A DNA stretch of 46,621 nt, taken from positions 1 through 46,621 of the forward strand of contig JAFTSI010000005.1 in assembly GCA_017467345.1 (NCBI GenBank), read 5' to 3'. The notes under the pieces were generated by a model. That model worked only from the letters and a program-made list of their open reading frames with translations, ran no database searches and was not told where the DNA came from. The first letter of the stretch is position 1. Each line of letters opens with the position of its first letter. This document shows positions 29,837-38,006 of the stretch, piece after piece. This DNA is from Clostridia bacterium (GTDB lineage: Bacteria > Bacillota > Clostridia > Christensenellales > Borkfalkiaceae). The translations under genes and the position numbers were made by a program.

Positions 29837-29880
29837 AAATAGGAAATAAAAAGGCGCGTGCGCCTAAAGGGAGAAAAAAT

Positions 29881-31176
29881 ATGTCAAGTGTATTACTTAA
29901 AAACATTTACAAAGTTTACCCCAACAATGTAACTGCGGTAACCGACTTTAACCTTGATATTCAAGACAAAGAGTTTATCGTATTCGTAGGTCCATCTGGT
30001 TGCGGTAAATCAACCACTCTTCGTATGATAGCAGGTCTTGAAGAAATATCTGCTGGTGAATTATGGATTGACGGCAACTTAGTTAATGATGTTGCACCAA
30101 AAGACAGAGATATTGCAATGGTTTTCCAAAGCTATGCATTGTATCCACATATGACAGTTTATGAAAATATGGCTTTTGCATTAAAACTCCGTAAGTTCCC
30201 CAAGAGTGAAATTGACGCAAGGGTTAGAGAAGCAGCAAGGATTTTAGGCCTTGAAACTTACCTTTCAAGAAAGCCAAAGGCATTATCAGGTGGTCAACGC
30301 CAGCGTGTTGCTCTTGGCCGTGCAATCGTTCGTGAACCAAAAGTATTCTTACTTGACGAACCACTTTCAAACCTTGATGCAAAACTCCGTTCACAAATGA
30401 GAACTGAAATTACCAAACTTCACAACCGTTTGGCAACCACTTTCATCTATGTTACTCACGACCAAGTTGAAGCAATGACTATGGGTAGCCGTATCGTAGT
30501 TATGAAAGATGGATTTATGCAACAAGTTGACACTCCTATCAACCTTTACGATTATCCTGTAAACCAATTCGTTGCAGGCTTTATCGGAACTCCACAAATG
30601 AACTTCTTCCCAGCAAAACTTACTGGTTCAAAAGATAAAGTTATGGTAGAGTTCGGTTTAGAAAAACTCCAACTCCCCACAGCAAAAGTTGATTTGATTT
30701 GTGGTCTTGATAAATATCTCAATACTGGCAAAGAAATCGTTTTCGGTATCCGTCCTGAAGACCTTCACGATGATGATGCTTGGTTGAAGAACAAAAACTG
30801 CCCATCTATTGATGTAAAGGTAGATGTTGTTGAAGCATTAGGACCAGAAACCTTAATTTATGGTAAATTAAGAACTGAAGATGGCTTTGAAGATGATTCA
30901 ATCGTTGATGTTAAGTCAGGCGTAACTGCAAAAGTAGGCTCTCGTTCAACCACCAAGGCTGGCGATACCGTTAAGATTGCAGTAGACATTATTCACTGCC
31001 ACTTATTTGACAAAGAAAATGAAATTACCTTACTTGCTCGTAGCGAAGAAGACAAGGCTGTTATTGAAGCAATGCAAGCAAAATATGAAGAAGAAACTGC
31101 TTCTAACCCCGACACTTTTGAAATTAAGGAAGACGCAGCAGTTGCTCCAAAGGTAAAAAAATCTAAAAAGAAATAA
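29881..31176 (+). CDS. Multi-sugar ABC transporter ATP-binding protein (UgpC/MsmX type)
   Basis: 431 residues. The ABC domain has Walker [12 protein letters not shown]-loop VFQSYALYP, signature [14 protein letters not shown], Walker [13 protein letters not shown] and the switch His in VTHDQ. From about 240 there is a MalK-like OB/TOBE regulatory domain, followed by a Lys-rich tail. MsmX-type ATPases energise several carbohydrate importers from one copy; its isolated position with no permease or binding protein fits this shared role. AAAGGGAG precedes the ATG, and a strong promoter and terminator bracket the gene. Codon use is unusually regular, suggesting high expression. Confidence 0.94.
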   Translation: MSSVLLKNIYKVYPNNVTAVTDFNLDIQDKEFIVFVGPSGCGKSTTLRMIAGLEEISAGELWIDGNLVNDVAPKDRDIAMVFQSYALYPHMTVYENMAFALKLRKFPKSEIDARVREAARILGLETYLSRKPKALSGGQRQRVALGRAIVREPKVFLLDEPLSNLDAKLRSQMRTEITKLHNRLATTFIYVTHDQVEAMTMGSRIVVMKDGFMQQVDTPINLYDYPVNQFVAGFIGTPQMNFFPAKLTGSKDKVMVEFGLEKLQLPTAKVDLICGLDKYLNTGKEIVFGIRPEDLHDDDAWLKNKNCPSIDVKVDVVEALGPETLIYGKLRTEDGFEDDSIVDVKSGVTAKVGSRSTTKAGDTVKIAVDIIHCHLFDKENEITLLARSEEDKAVIEAMQAKYEEETASNPDTFEIKEDAAVAPKVKKSKKK

Positions 31177-31194
31177 TTAGTTTAACTAAACTAC

Positions 31195-31229
31195 AAAAGC
31201 CAAGCAATCGCTTGGCTTTTAGTTTTTTT
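31195..31229 (+). terminator. Terminator of the ABC ATPase gene
   Basis: AAAAGCCAAGC (31195-31205) and GCTTGGCTTTT (31210-31220) pair around AATC, then AGTTTTTTT. Confidence 0.9.
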
Positions 31230-31259
31230 AGCCATAAAAATTAAAATATGCGTTTAGGG

Positions 31260-31288
31260 TTGAAAAATCTTTAAAAAAAAGTTATAAT
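31260..31288 (+). promoter_or_regulatory. Promoter of the PucR-type gene and S41 protease
   Basis: TTGAAA (31260-31265), 17 bp, TATAAT (31283-31288). Confidence 0.78.
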
Positions 31289-31328
31289 ATATAAGGTTTA
31301 AAAATAAAATTCGTTTAAGAGTATATTT

Positions 31329-32372
31329 ATGGAAGAAAAAATAAAGATTTTAGCCGAAACCTTAAAACAAGATACAGGCATTGAAGTTGCCTTTTTTAAC
31401 CTTGATGGCGTGTGCATAGCAGGTTTATCTGGCGCAAGTGAAACGGTTGATGGTAGTATTAATGGCACAGTTGTTGATAACATTAACGGCAGAACATTAT
31501 TTTCCTTTATCTATAACGGCAAAAAAGTTATAGGTAGAATTGCAGGCGCAACCGAAGCTCAAAAAAACTACGCGTCGCTTATTCGCCGTATTGCCGAAAA
31601 CTATTCGCCAAAAGATAGTTCTATCACGCGTGAAGAGTTTAATAGGGCAATCCTTTTAGGAAAACTTGATTATTCAAGAATTAGCGCATATACTGCAAAG
31701 TTTGACCTTCCCACCTTGCCTTGTTCGGTTATGATAATAAATGCCGTTAACGGTAAAATTAGTGATGTTATTCCAGTATTAGAAAACTACGGAAACCCTG
31801 AACTTGACTTTTTGGTTAAAACTGATGGTGAACTTGGCGTTGCATACGCGCGCTTTCATCTTGGCGATATTGATGACTATTGTTCTGCTACGGAGTTTGC
31901 CGAATACCTTGCGCAATCGGTTTTAGAAGAAACGGGCATAAAACTAAAAATCTATATAGGTGGTAGCGTAAAATCGGTTGCCGATTTAAGTTTGTCATAT
32001 TCGCAAGCACTTGCTACCGTGCGTATGTGTAAAGCCGTTTCTGCAAAAGGGGATATCCACTCTTTTAAAGAGTATATGCTAATTAAAATGTTTGAAGATT
32101 TACCAAAGTATAAACTCAACGAATATTTAGAAGTGCTTATGGATAACGAAGCGAAAGAGATTTTTAGTGATGAAGATATGGTAAACACGGCAGAAGAGTT
32201 TTTAGAAAACAGCCTTAATGTTAGCGAAACTTCCAGAAAACTCTATATGCATAGAAATACACTTATGTATAGGCTTGATAAAATTGAAAAGGCAACGGGG
32301 CTTAATATTCGCAAGTTTTCTGACGCCATTACTTTTAGGTTTATTACCGTGCTTAATAAGTTAGTTAAATAA
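31329..32372 (+). CDS. PucR/CdaR-type transcriptional regulator
   Basis: 347 residues. The C terminus is the PucR HTH: NVSETSRKLYMHRNTLMYRLDKIEKATGLNIR, preceded by a GGDEF-like CdaR fold (about 110-260) and an N-terminal sensory part (about 1-85) that looks like a small PAS/GAF-type domain. Members regulate catabolic genes in response to small ligands; the ligand here is unknown. Only a weak Shine-Dalgarno site (AAGAG) precedes the ATG. The stop overlaps the start of the S41 protease gene (TAATG), so both are made together. Confidence 0.88.
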   Translation: MEEKIKILAETLKQDTGIEVAFFNLDGVCIAGLSGASETVDGSINGTVVDNINGRTLFSFIYNGKKVIGRIAGATEAQKNYASLIRRIAENYSPKDSSITREEFNRAILLGKLDYSRISAYTAKFDLPTLPCSVMIINAVNGKISDVIPVLENYGNPELDFLVKTDGELGVAYARFHLGDIDDYCSATEFAEYLAQSVLEETGIKLKIYIGGSVKSVADLSLSYSQALATVRMCKAVSAKGDIHSFKEYMLIKMFEDLPKYKLNEYLEVLMDNEAKEIFSDEDMVNTAEEFLENSLNVSETSRKLYMHRNTLMYRLDKIEKATGLNIRKFSDAITFRFITVLNKLVK

Positions 32373-33673
32373 TGGAACAATTAAATAAAGGGGAATCACC
32401 CCAAAAAACAAACAACTTAAAGAAGAAAATATTTATAGGAATAGCCACAGCATTGATAGTGGCTATATCTTTTACTTTGGGTTTTTTCACAAAGATTTGG
32501 ACCACGCCCGAAAAGGAAAAAACGGTTGCTTGGGTAGTTAGTATGATTGACGGGCATTACTACTCAGAAGAAGACGGAAAAGTAAAAGAGTTTACGGCAG
32601 AAGACTATGTTCAAGCAATTGTAGATACTCTTTTAGATAGGTATAGCGATTATTATACTACTGATGAGTATAGCGACCTTTTGCAAACCAACAAGGGCAA
32701 CAACTTTGGGTTTGGTGTTAAGTTTTTAAAATCGCAAACGGATACCACACTTTACGGGGTGGTTGGCAATTCGCCCGTGGATAAGGCAGGGCTAATGGAA
32801 GGCGATAAAATAACGGCAGGCAAAACTGAAAACGGCGAAAGAATTAATTTTTCAAGCAAGGCAGAACTTTTAGCCTTTACCGATAGCATTTTAGAAAACC
32901 AAACTATAACCCTTTACTACACCCGTGGCGAAAGCGCAGAAAAATCGGCAGTAGTTACTAAATCGGTGTTTGTAACTTCTTATGTTAAGTATTACGATAA
33001 AACCACCACAGGTGGCTTTTATTCGCAAGGCAAAGATGAGCCAACATTTTCAATGTTGCCATCAAATAGTATGAGCAGTTTGCCACAAGACACAGCCTAT
33101 ATTTCGCTTAGCGAATTTCACGGCTCTGCCTTTTCGCAAATGAAAAGGGCGCTTGAGTTTATGAAAAGCCAAGGCAAAACAAAACTTATTTTTGACCTTA
33201 AAAACAACGGTGGCGGAAATATGAATGTTTTGTGCGATATAGCAAGTTTGTTTGTTAAAGAAGATAATTCTTTAATAGCCTACGCAAAGTATAAAGATGG
33301 CGATAGTAAAGAGTTTAGAATAGGCAAAAGCAACTATTTTGACAACATTTCTAAAATTGTGGTGCTTGCAAACGGTAATACGGCATCTGCGTCAGAGTGT
33401 TTGATAGGCGCAATAAAATATTACAATAGCGCATTTTCGTATGATAATTTAATAATAGAAAAAAATAGTTCAGGCATAGCCAAAACTTATGGCAAAGGTG
33501 TTATGCAAACCACCTATTCGCGCTTTGGTGTAGAAGATGCCATTAAGGTTACCACGGCAATAATTTATCAGCCAGATAAAACCACCACCATAAACGGCGT
33601 TGGGTTTATAGCAAAAGATAGTTGCGTGGCAGAAGTTAATAATGCCCTTTCAAAAGCCATATCAATTATTTAG
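32372..33673 (+). CDS. Membrane-anchored S41 (C-terminal processing) peptidase
   Basis: 433 residues: a membrane helix at about 21-42, then an outer-face protein with the S41 N-terminal helical part, a PDZ domain (about 115-190, FGFGVKF ... SPVDKAGLMEGDKI) and the catalytic core. The nucleophile Ser is in NTASASECLIGA and the general-base Lys in KTYGKGVMQT, both in the expected places. CtpA-type proteases trim extracytoplasmic proteins; sporulating bacteria use related CtpB in sigma-K signalling, but nothing ties this copy to SpoIVFB. One-base overlap with the PucR-type gene, an unusual pairing. Confidence 0.92.
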   Translation: MEQLNKGESPQKTNNLKKKIFIGIATALIVAISFTLGFFTKIWTTPEKEKTVAWVVSMIDGHYYSEEDGKVKEFTAEDYVQAIVDTLLDRYSDYYTTDEYSDLLQTNKGNNFGFGVKFLKSQTDTTLYGVVGNSPVDKAGLMEGDKITAGKTENGERINFSSKAELLAFTDSILENQTITLYYTRGESAEKSAVVTKSVFVTSYVKYYDKTTTGGFYSQGKDEPTFSMLPSNSMSSLPQDTAYISLSEFHGSAFSQMKRALEFMKSQGKTKLIFDLKNNGGGNMNVLCDIASLFVKEDNSLIAYAKYKDGDSKEFRIGKSNYFDNISKIVVLANGNTASASECLIGAIKYYNSAFSYDNLIIEKNSSGIAKTYGKGVMQTTYSRFGVEDAIKVTTAIIYQPDKTTTINGVGFIAKDSCVAEVNNALSKAISII

Positions 33674-33936
33674 CCTATGTATTCGGTAAGTGCTTGCAAC
33701 ACGGTTGGGCAAGCGATATCTTTAATAGGTTCAGTTCCATAAGCCAAGAAGTTATTTTCTTGGCTTTTATTATTTTTAAATGCGCTAATAAGTTCGCCAA
33801 GCGTTTCAGGGTTAATCCACTTTACAATATTGCTTATATTAAGTTCGCCGTTTTTTAGCGCGCCAAATAGTTCGGTTATTTTGTTTAACCCATTTTCGCT
33901 AATTAAAAAGTTAAATAATTGAGTAATAAAATCCAT
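33670..33936 (-). CDS. Small helical protein, unknown
   Basis: 88 residues, mostly short amphipathic helices separated by turns (NGLNKITELFGALKNGELN, INPETLGELISAF), no membrane helix, no known motif. AGGTGG on the minus strand lies 5 bases before the ATG. Its 3' end overlaps the S41 gene by 4 bases in convergent orientation. It is divergent from another small helical gene at 34007. Small acidic helical proteins are frequent in sporulation regulons, but membership is not shown. Confidence 0.7.
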   Translation of the reverse strand: MDFITQLFNFLISENGLNKITELFGALKNGELNISNIVKWINPETLGELISAFKNNKSQENNFLAYGTEPIKDIACPTVLQALTEYIG

Positions 33937-33945
33937 AATCCACCT

Positions 33946-33974
33946 ATCATTTTAGTATATGAACGGCATACAAT
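33946..33974 (+). promoter_or_regulatory. Candidate sigma-E (mother-cell) promoter
   Basis: TCATTTT (33946-33952), 14 bp, CATACAAT (33967-33974). This compares with the sigma-E consensus TCATATT-13/15-CATACANT: one mismatch in the -35 and none in the -10. No vegetative promoter is evident for the same gene. Confidence 0.45.
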
Positions 33975-34006
33975 AAAATTGAAAACTTTTTATTAAAGGG
34001 GGAAGT

Positions 34007-34276
34007 ATGATGGAAGATTTTAATAGTTATGCTAACGGTCAAAACGAACTACCACAAAACCTTATTGATTTAGTTACAAGTTTAGCGCAAAAGTTTGACG
34101 GCAAAAACCAAAACGACTTGCTTTCGGCAATCTATGCCGAAGCCAAAAAGGGCAAAAAACAAGGCACGCTATCTAATGCAGATATTGACAATTTTGCAAG
34201 AACAATATCGCCACTATTAGATGATAAAAAGCGCGCCCTTTTAAGTAAGGTCGTTAAAGAACTTAAAAAAATATAA
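34007..34276 (+). CDS. Small helical protein, unknown, possibly sporulation-controlled
   Basis: 89 residues, helical and charged: a conserved-looking N-terminal helix (NELPQNLIDLVTSLAQKFDG), a KKGKKQGTLSNADIDNF middle, and a basic end. No membrane segment or named family. AAAGGGGG precedes two tandem ATGs (34007 and 34010), either of which may be used. It ends directly before the end of the converging desulfurase gene (adjacent bases 34276/34277). A sigma-E-like promoter precedes it. Confidence 0.72.
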   Translation: MMEDFNSYANGQNELPQNLIDLVTSLAQKFDGKNQNDLLSAIYAEAKKGKKQGTLSNADIDNFARTISPLLDDKKRALLSKVVKELKKI

Positions 34277-35398
34277 CTAAATAAACCGTGTGATTTCGTT
34301 AATTGCGCGCACAAAAAATGAAAGTTCACGGGTGGAGTTTTGCACGGCAAGGCTAACCCTAACTAATCCTTCGTTTTCCGTGCCAAGTTTTTTATGCGTT
34401 AGTGGCGCGCAATGAAATCCACCACGCACGGCTATATCATAATCAGAGTTTAAAATATCGGCAATCTCTAAACTATCTTTGCCACTAACCTTAAAGGAAA
34501 CTATTCCCACAGGGTTTGGCGCGCTATATAGTGTGATTTTGCCGTTTTCTTTTAACGCGTCTATTAAAGATGCCGTGTAGCCTTTAAGTATTTGTTCGTG
34601 CATCTTAAAATTGTTTGAAACAAACCTAATCCCTTCGCTAAGTGATGCTATTGCAGGCAAATTAAGTGTTCCACTTTCTAACCTTTCTGGGTAGGTGGTA
34701 GGTTGGTTTGTGCTTAGCGATTCTGTGCCCGTTCCACCAAACATTAAGGGGTTGAGGTTTATGTTGTCGTTAAGTATTAAAACGCCACTACCCATAATTC
34801 CGTATAAGCCTTTATGCCCAGCAAGGCAAAGCATTGAAATATTATCGCGCTTAATATCTAAATCAATATGCCCGCCTGCTTGTGCGCCGTCAACCACATA
34901 TAAAATACCCTTTTTGTTGCAAAGCGCACCTATATCACATACAGGCAACACTTCGCCTGTTACATTACTTGCGCCAGAAGTAATAACCATATAGGTATCG
35001 CTACGAATTTTTTCGGCAATACTTTTAACAATATTTTCGGTATTGAAAATTATATCAAGCGAAATTAACCCCTTGCTTTGCAAGTATGAAAGTGGCCTTA
35101 AAACAGAGTTGTGTTCTAACGCAGTTGTTATAATATGTCCACCAACTTTTAACGCGCCAAAAATTGCCGTGTTAAGTGATTCGGTGCAGTTTTTAGTAAA
35201 AATAACCCTACTTGCGCTTGCGTTAAAAAAGTTAGCAAGTTTTTCGCGGCACTTATACACAATCTCTGCACCAGTAACCGAAAGCCTATGCCCACTTCTT
35301 CCAGGGTTTGCCGAAAGAAACCTAACTGCGCTATTAACTGCTTCAAGGCTTGCGTTAGTTTTAAATCCACCAGTTGCGGCGTTGTCAAAATAAATCAT
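34277..35398 (-). CDS. Cysteine desulfurase family aminotransferase (class V)
   Basis: 373 residues of the SufS/NifS-like class V fold. The PLP Lys is in CLAGHKGLYG, the cofactor-stacking His in ITTALEHNSV, and a catalytic-type Cys in RGGFHCAPLTH. The short, compact form with MIYFDNAATG at the start matches the clostridial branch (sometimes called the EF2568 family) often found beside selenium or sulfur trafficking genes rather than the SUF scaffold. AAGGGG precedes the ATG. It is divergent from a DUF3343 gene, a candidate acceptor for the sulfur or selenium it releases. Confidence 0.9.
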   Translation of the reverse strand: MIYFDNAATGGFKTNASLEAVNSAVRFLSANPGRSGHRLSVTGAEIVYKCREKLANFFNASASRVIFTKNCTESLNTAIFGALKVGGHIITTALEHNSVLRPLSYLQSKGLISLDIIFNTENIVKSIAEKIRSDTYMVITSGASNVTGEVLPVCDIGALCNKKGILYVVDGAQAGGHIDLDIKRDNISMLCLAGHKGLYGIMGSGVLILNDNINLNPLMFGGTGTESLSTNQPTTYPERLESGTLNLPAIASLSEGIRFVSNNFKMHEQILKGYTASLIDALKENGKITLYSAPNPVGIVSFKVSGKDSLEIADILNSDYDIAVRGGFHCAPLTHKKLGTENEGLVRVSLAVQNSTRELSFFVRAINEITRFI

Positions 35399-35448
35399 AA
35401 TTTTACCCCTTGTCTATCACAAAATACTAAACTTAATAAATAGTATAT

Positions 35449-35478
35449 TATATAGAAATCCCACTCAGGATATGCCAA
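35449..35478 (-). promoter_or_regulatory. Possible promoter of the cysteine desulfurase gene
   Basis: Minus strand TTGGCA (35478-35473), 18 bp, TATATA (35454-35449). Plausible but weaker than others in the window. Confidence 0.4.
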
Positions 35479-35490
35479 GGAGAAAGTAAA

Positions 35491-35748
35491 ATGGAATACC
35501 TTATAATAGCGTTTCGTTCAAGAACGCATACCATAGAGTTTTCAAAACTCTTGCGCTTAAACTTTATATCAAACGAAATAGTAAACACTCCCAAAGAAGC
35601 AGGGGTAGGTTGTGGGCTATCGGTCAAAATTGATAAAGGCTACTTTTTAACGGTAAAAAGAATAGTTCACTCTTTAAATAGGTCAAGTTTTGCAGGCTTT
35701 TTCTTAGTTTCAATGCACGGCAATAGAAAAACGGTTAGAACGGTTTAA
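35491..35748 (+). CDS. DUF3343 protein, putative sulfur/selenium carrier
   Basis: 85 residues, full length for DUF3343. The pattern YLIIAFRSRTHTIEFSKLL, a turn with TPKEAGVGCGLSVKI and a single conserved Cys in GCGLS match the family. DUF3343 proteins are proposed Se/S carriers working with a class V desulfurase; here that enzyme is encoded divergently 92 bases away. AAGGAG lies 9 bases before the ATG. The carrier role is a family inference, supported by this neighbourhood. Confidence 0.82.
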   Translation: MEYLIIAFRSRTHTIEFSKLLRLNFISNEIVNTPKEAGVGCGLSVKIDKGYFLTVKRIVHSLNRSSFAGFFLVSMHGNRKTVRTV

Positions 35749-35767
35749 GCATAGTTAATAAAAACGC

Positions 35768-35797
35768 TTGTAAAAAAAGGCGGGTTTGTGTTAAGAT
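35768..35797 (+). promoter_or_regulatory. Promoter of nth, leaderless
   Basis: TTGTAA (35768-35773), 18 bp, TAAGAT (35792-35797). The expected start is at the GTG at 35804. Confidence 0.6.
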
Positions 35798-35803
35798 AAT
35801 ACC

Positions 35804-36436
35804 GTGATTACATCAAAAACTAATGCAAAAAAAATAATTTCGGTATTATCAACCCGTTTTAGCGACAAGCCTGCGCTTAACTTTAATTCGCCATACGAAT
35901 TACTTGTTGCAGTAATTTTATCGGCGCAATGCACAGATGAGCGCGTTAACAAAATAACGGCACAACTTTTCAAGGAATACAACACCCCTGAAAAGATGAT
36001 TACGCTTTCGCAAGAACAATTAGAAAGGTATATATTTTCGTGTGGGCTATACCGTTCAAAAGCCAAGAACATACTTTTAATGACGGAAAGTATTTTAAAT
36101 AGGTTTAACGGACAAGTTCCAAGCACCCTAAATGAACTTCGCACCCTTGCAGGCGTTGGAAGAAAAACGGCAAATGTTGTTTATAGCGTGGCATTTCACG
36201 GCAACGCGATAGCAGTTGACACTCATGTGTTTAGGGTGGCAAACCGAATAGGTCTTGCAAACGAAAAAAACGAACTTAAAACCGAACTTGCTTTGCAAAA
36301 TATTATAGATGAAGAAAACTGGTCAAAGGCGCATCACTACTTAATTTATCTTGGCAGAAGTTATTGCACGGCAAGAAAACCCGATTGCGAAAACTGCCCC
36401 ATAAAAGATTTGTGCGCTAAAAAAATCAAAAGGTGA
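35804..36436 (+). CDS. nth: Endonuclease III
   Basis: 210 residues, a complete HhH-GPD DNA glycosylase/AP lyase that removes oxidised pyrimidines. The hairpin-helix-hairpin with the catalytic Lys is LAGVGRKTANVV, the catalytic Asp is in AVDTHVFRV, and the iron-sulfur loop near the end follows C-X6-C-X2-C-X5-C (CTARKPDCENCPIKDLC). The start is GTG; no in-frame ATG fits the N-terminal domain, no Shine-Dalgarno site precedes it and the promoter predicts a leaderless message. obgE follows after 4 bases. Confidence 0.95.
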   Translation: MITSKTNAKKIISVLSTRFSDKPALNFNSPYELLVAVILSAQCTDERVNKITAQLFKEYNTPEKMITLSQEQLERYIFSCGLYRSKAKNILLMTESILNRFNGQVPSTLNELRTLAGVGRKTANVVYSVAFHGNAIAVDTHVFRVANRIGLANEKNELKTELALQNIIDEENWSKAHHYLIYLGRSYCTARKPDCENCPIKDLCAKKIKR

Positions 36437-36440
36437 AAAT

Positions 36441-37703
36441 ATGTTTATTGATAAAGCGATAATAACCATTAAGGCTGGCGACGGCGGTAATGGTATAACT
36501 TCTTTCATACACTACAAAGGCAAGGTTAGTGGTGGCCCTGACGGGGGCGACGGTGGTAAGGGTGGCGACATAATTTTTGTTGCCGATAGGCACTTATCTA
36601 ACCTTTCCGATTACTACTATAAAACTAAATATGTTGCCGAAAACGGAAAACCGGGCGAACCAAAAGATTGCTTTGGTAAGAGTGGGCAAGATTTAATTTT
36701 AAAAGTTCCACTTGGCACTATTATTCGCGACAGAGAAAGTGGTGGCGTTATAGCCGATATGTTTACCGAAGGTCAAAAAAAGGTTGTGCTTGTAGGTGGA
36801 GATGGCGGTAAGGGAAACTCACGCTTTAAAAATGCAAGAAGGCACGCACCGCACTTTTCGCAAACGGGCGAAAAAACCGAAAGCAAGCAAGTGGTGTTAG
36901 AACTTAAAACTATTGCAGATGTGGGGCTTATAGGCTTTCCTAATGTAGGTAAAAGCACAATTTTAAGTAAAATTACCAAGGCAAGACCTAAAATTGCCGA
37001 TTATCATTTTACTACATTATCGCCAAACCTTGGCGTATGCGAACTATACGATAAGCAGTTTACTATTGCAGATATCCCCGGTCTTATTGAAGGCGCAAGC
37101 GAAGGGTTAGGGCTTGGCACAGAGTTTTTAAAGCATATTGAAAGAACAAGAATGCTTGTGCATGTTGTTGATATTTCTGGTGTTGAAGGGCGCGACCCGT
37201 TTGACGATTATGAAAAGATTAACCGTGAACTTAAAAACTACTCTAAAGAACTTTCCAAGTTAAAGCAAATTATAGTGCTAAATAAATGCGATATGTTCTC
37301 TGCCGAAGAAAACATTAAAGCCTTTAAGGAAAAACTTGGCAAAAATAAAAAGGTTATAACTATTTCAGCCCTTGCAGGTGATGGAATTGATAACCTTAAA
37401 AAAGAGATTATTAAAGTATTAGAAAAATTGCCACCTGTTAAGCCACTTGAATTTGAAGAGTTTAACTATGTTAAACCCGATAGGCTTGACTGGGAAATCT
37501 TTAAAGAAGGCGAAACCTTTGTTGTGGTTGGTAGCCTTGTTGAAGTGTTAAGAAGAAATGTTGTGCTTGATGACCCACATTCACTTGCATACTTACAAAA
37601 GGTGCTTAAAGATAGGGGCATTATTGCCGAACTACGCAAAATGGGCGCAGGCGATAAGTCAACCGTTATAATCGGTGGCGAAGAGTTTGAGTTTATTGAT
37701 TAG
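36441..37703 (+). CDS. obgE: GTPase Obg
   Basis: 420 residues with all three Obg domains: the Gly-rich Obg fold (residues 1-158, with GGDGGNGITS and GGPDGGDGGKGGDI), the G domain (GFPNVGKST, DIPGLIEGASEG, NKCD), and a C-terminal OCT domain from about 340. Obg is an essential GTPase in 50S assembly, stress response and, in sporulating bacteria, activation of the phosphorelay. It is coupled to nth and followed by yhbY, another 50S assembly factor. Confidence 0.97.
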   Translation: MFIDKAIITIKAGDGGNGITSFIHYKGKVSGGPDGGDGGKGGDIIFVADRHLSNLSDYYYKTKYVAENGKPGEPKDCFGKSGQDLILKVPLGTIIRDRESGGVIADMFTEGQKKVVLVGGDGGKGNSRFKNARRHAPHFSQTGEKTESKQVVLELKTIADVGLIGFPNVGKSTILSKITKARPKIADYHFTTLSPNLGVCELYDKQFTIADIPGLIEGASEGLGLGTEFLKHIERTRMLVHVVDISGVEGRDPFDDYEKINRELKNYSKELSKLKQIIVLNKCDMFSAEENIKAFKEKLGKNKKVITISALAGDGIDNLKKEIIKVLEKLPPVKPLEFEEFNYVKPDRLDWEIFKEGETFVVVGSLVEVLRRNVVLDDPHSLAYLQKVLKDRGIIAELRKMGAGDKSTVIIGGEEFEFID

Positions 37704-37712
37704 GAGAAGAAT

Positions 37713-38006
37713 ATGTTAACAAGTAAACAAAGAAGTAATTTGCGTTCAATGGCGCAAACAATAGTTCCTATAACGCAAGTTGGTAAACTTGGCGTTAACG
37801 AAAGCCTTATTGATAGCCTTTACAAGGCTATTGAAAAGCGCGAAATTATAAAAATTACCGTGTTAGAAAACTCTGGTTTAGACCCAAAAGAAACAGGCTT
37901 TGAAATTGCCGAAAAACTTGATGCAGAGTTTGTTTGCGCTACGGGTAGAAAACTTGTTTTTTATAGAAGAAGTAGTAGCGATAAAATTAGCCACATAGAG
38001 TTTTAA
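37713..38006 (+). CDS. yhbY: Ribosome assembly RNA-binding protein YhbY
   Basis: 97 residues, a single CRM domain: LTSKQRSNLRSMAQTIVPITQVGKLGVNESLI at the start and the later ATGRKLVFYRRS, which includes the GxxG-type loop. YhbY binds pre-50S particles. GGAGAA precedes the ATG, 9 bases after obgE. Its end overlaps a converging membrane gene by four bases. Confidence 0.95.
   Translation: MLTSKQRSNLRSMAQTIVPITQVGKLGVNESLIDSLYKAIEKREIIKITVLENSGLDPKETGFEIAEKLDAEFVCATGRKLVFYRRSSSDKISHIEF

Noticed and set aside
34723-35400. Plus-strand frames opposite the cysteine desulfurase
   Set aside because: They are shadows of a conserved gene with clear PLP motifs.
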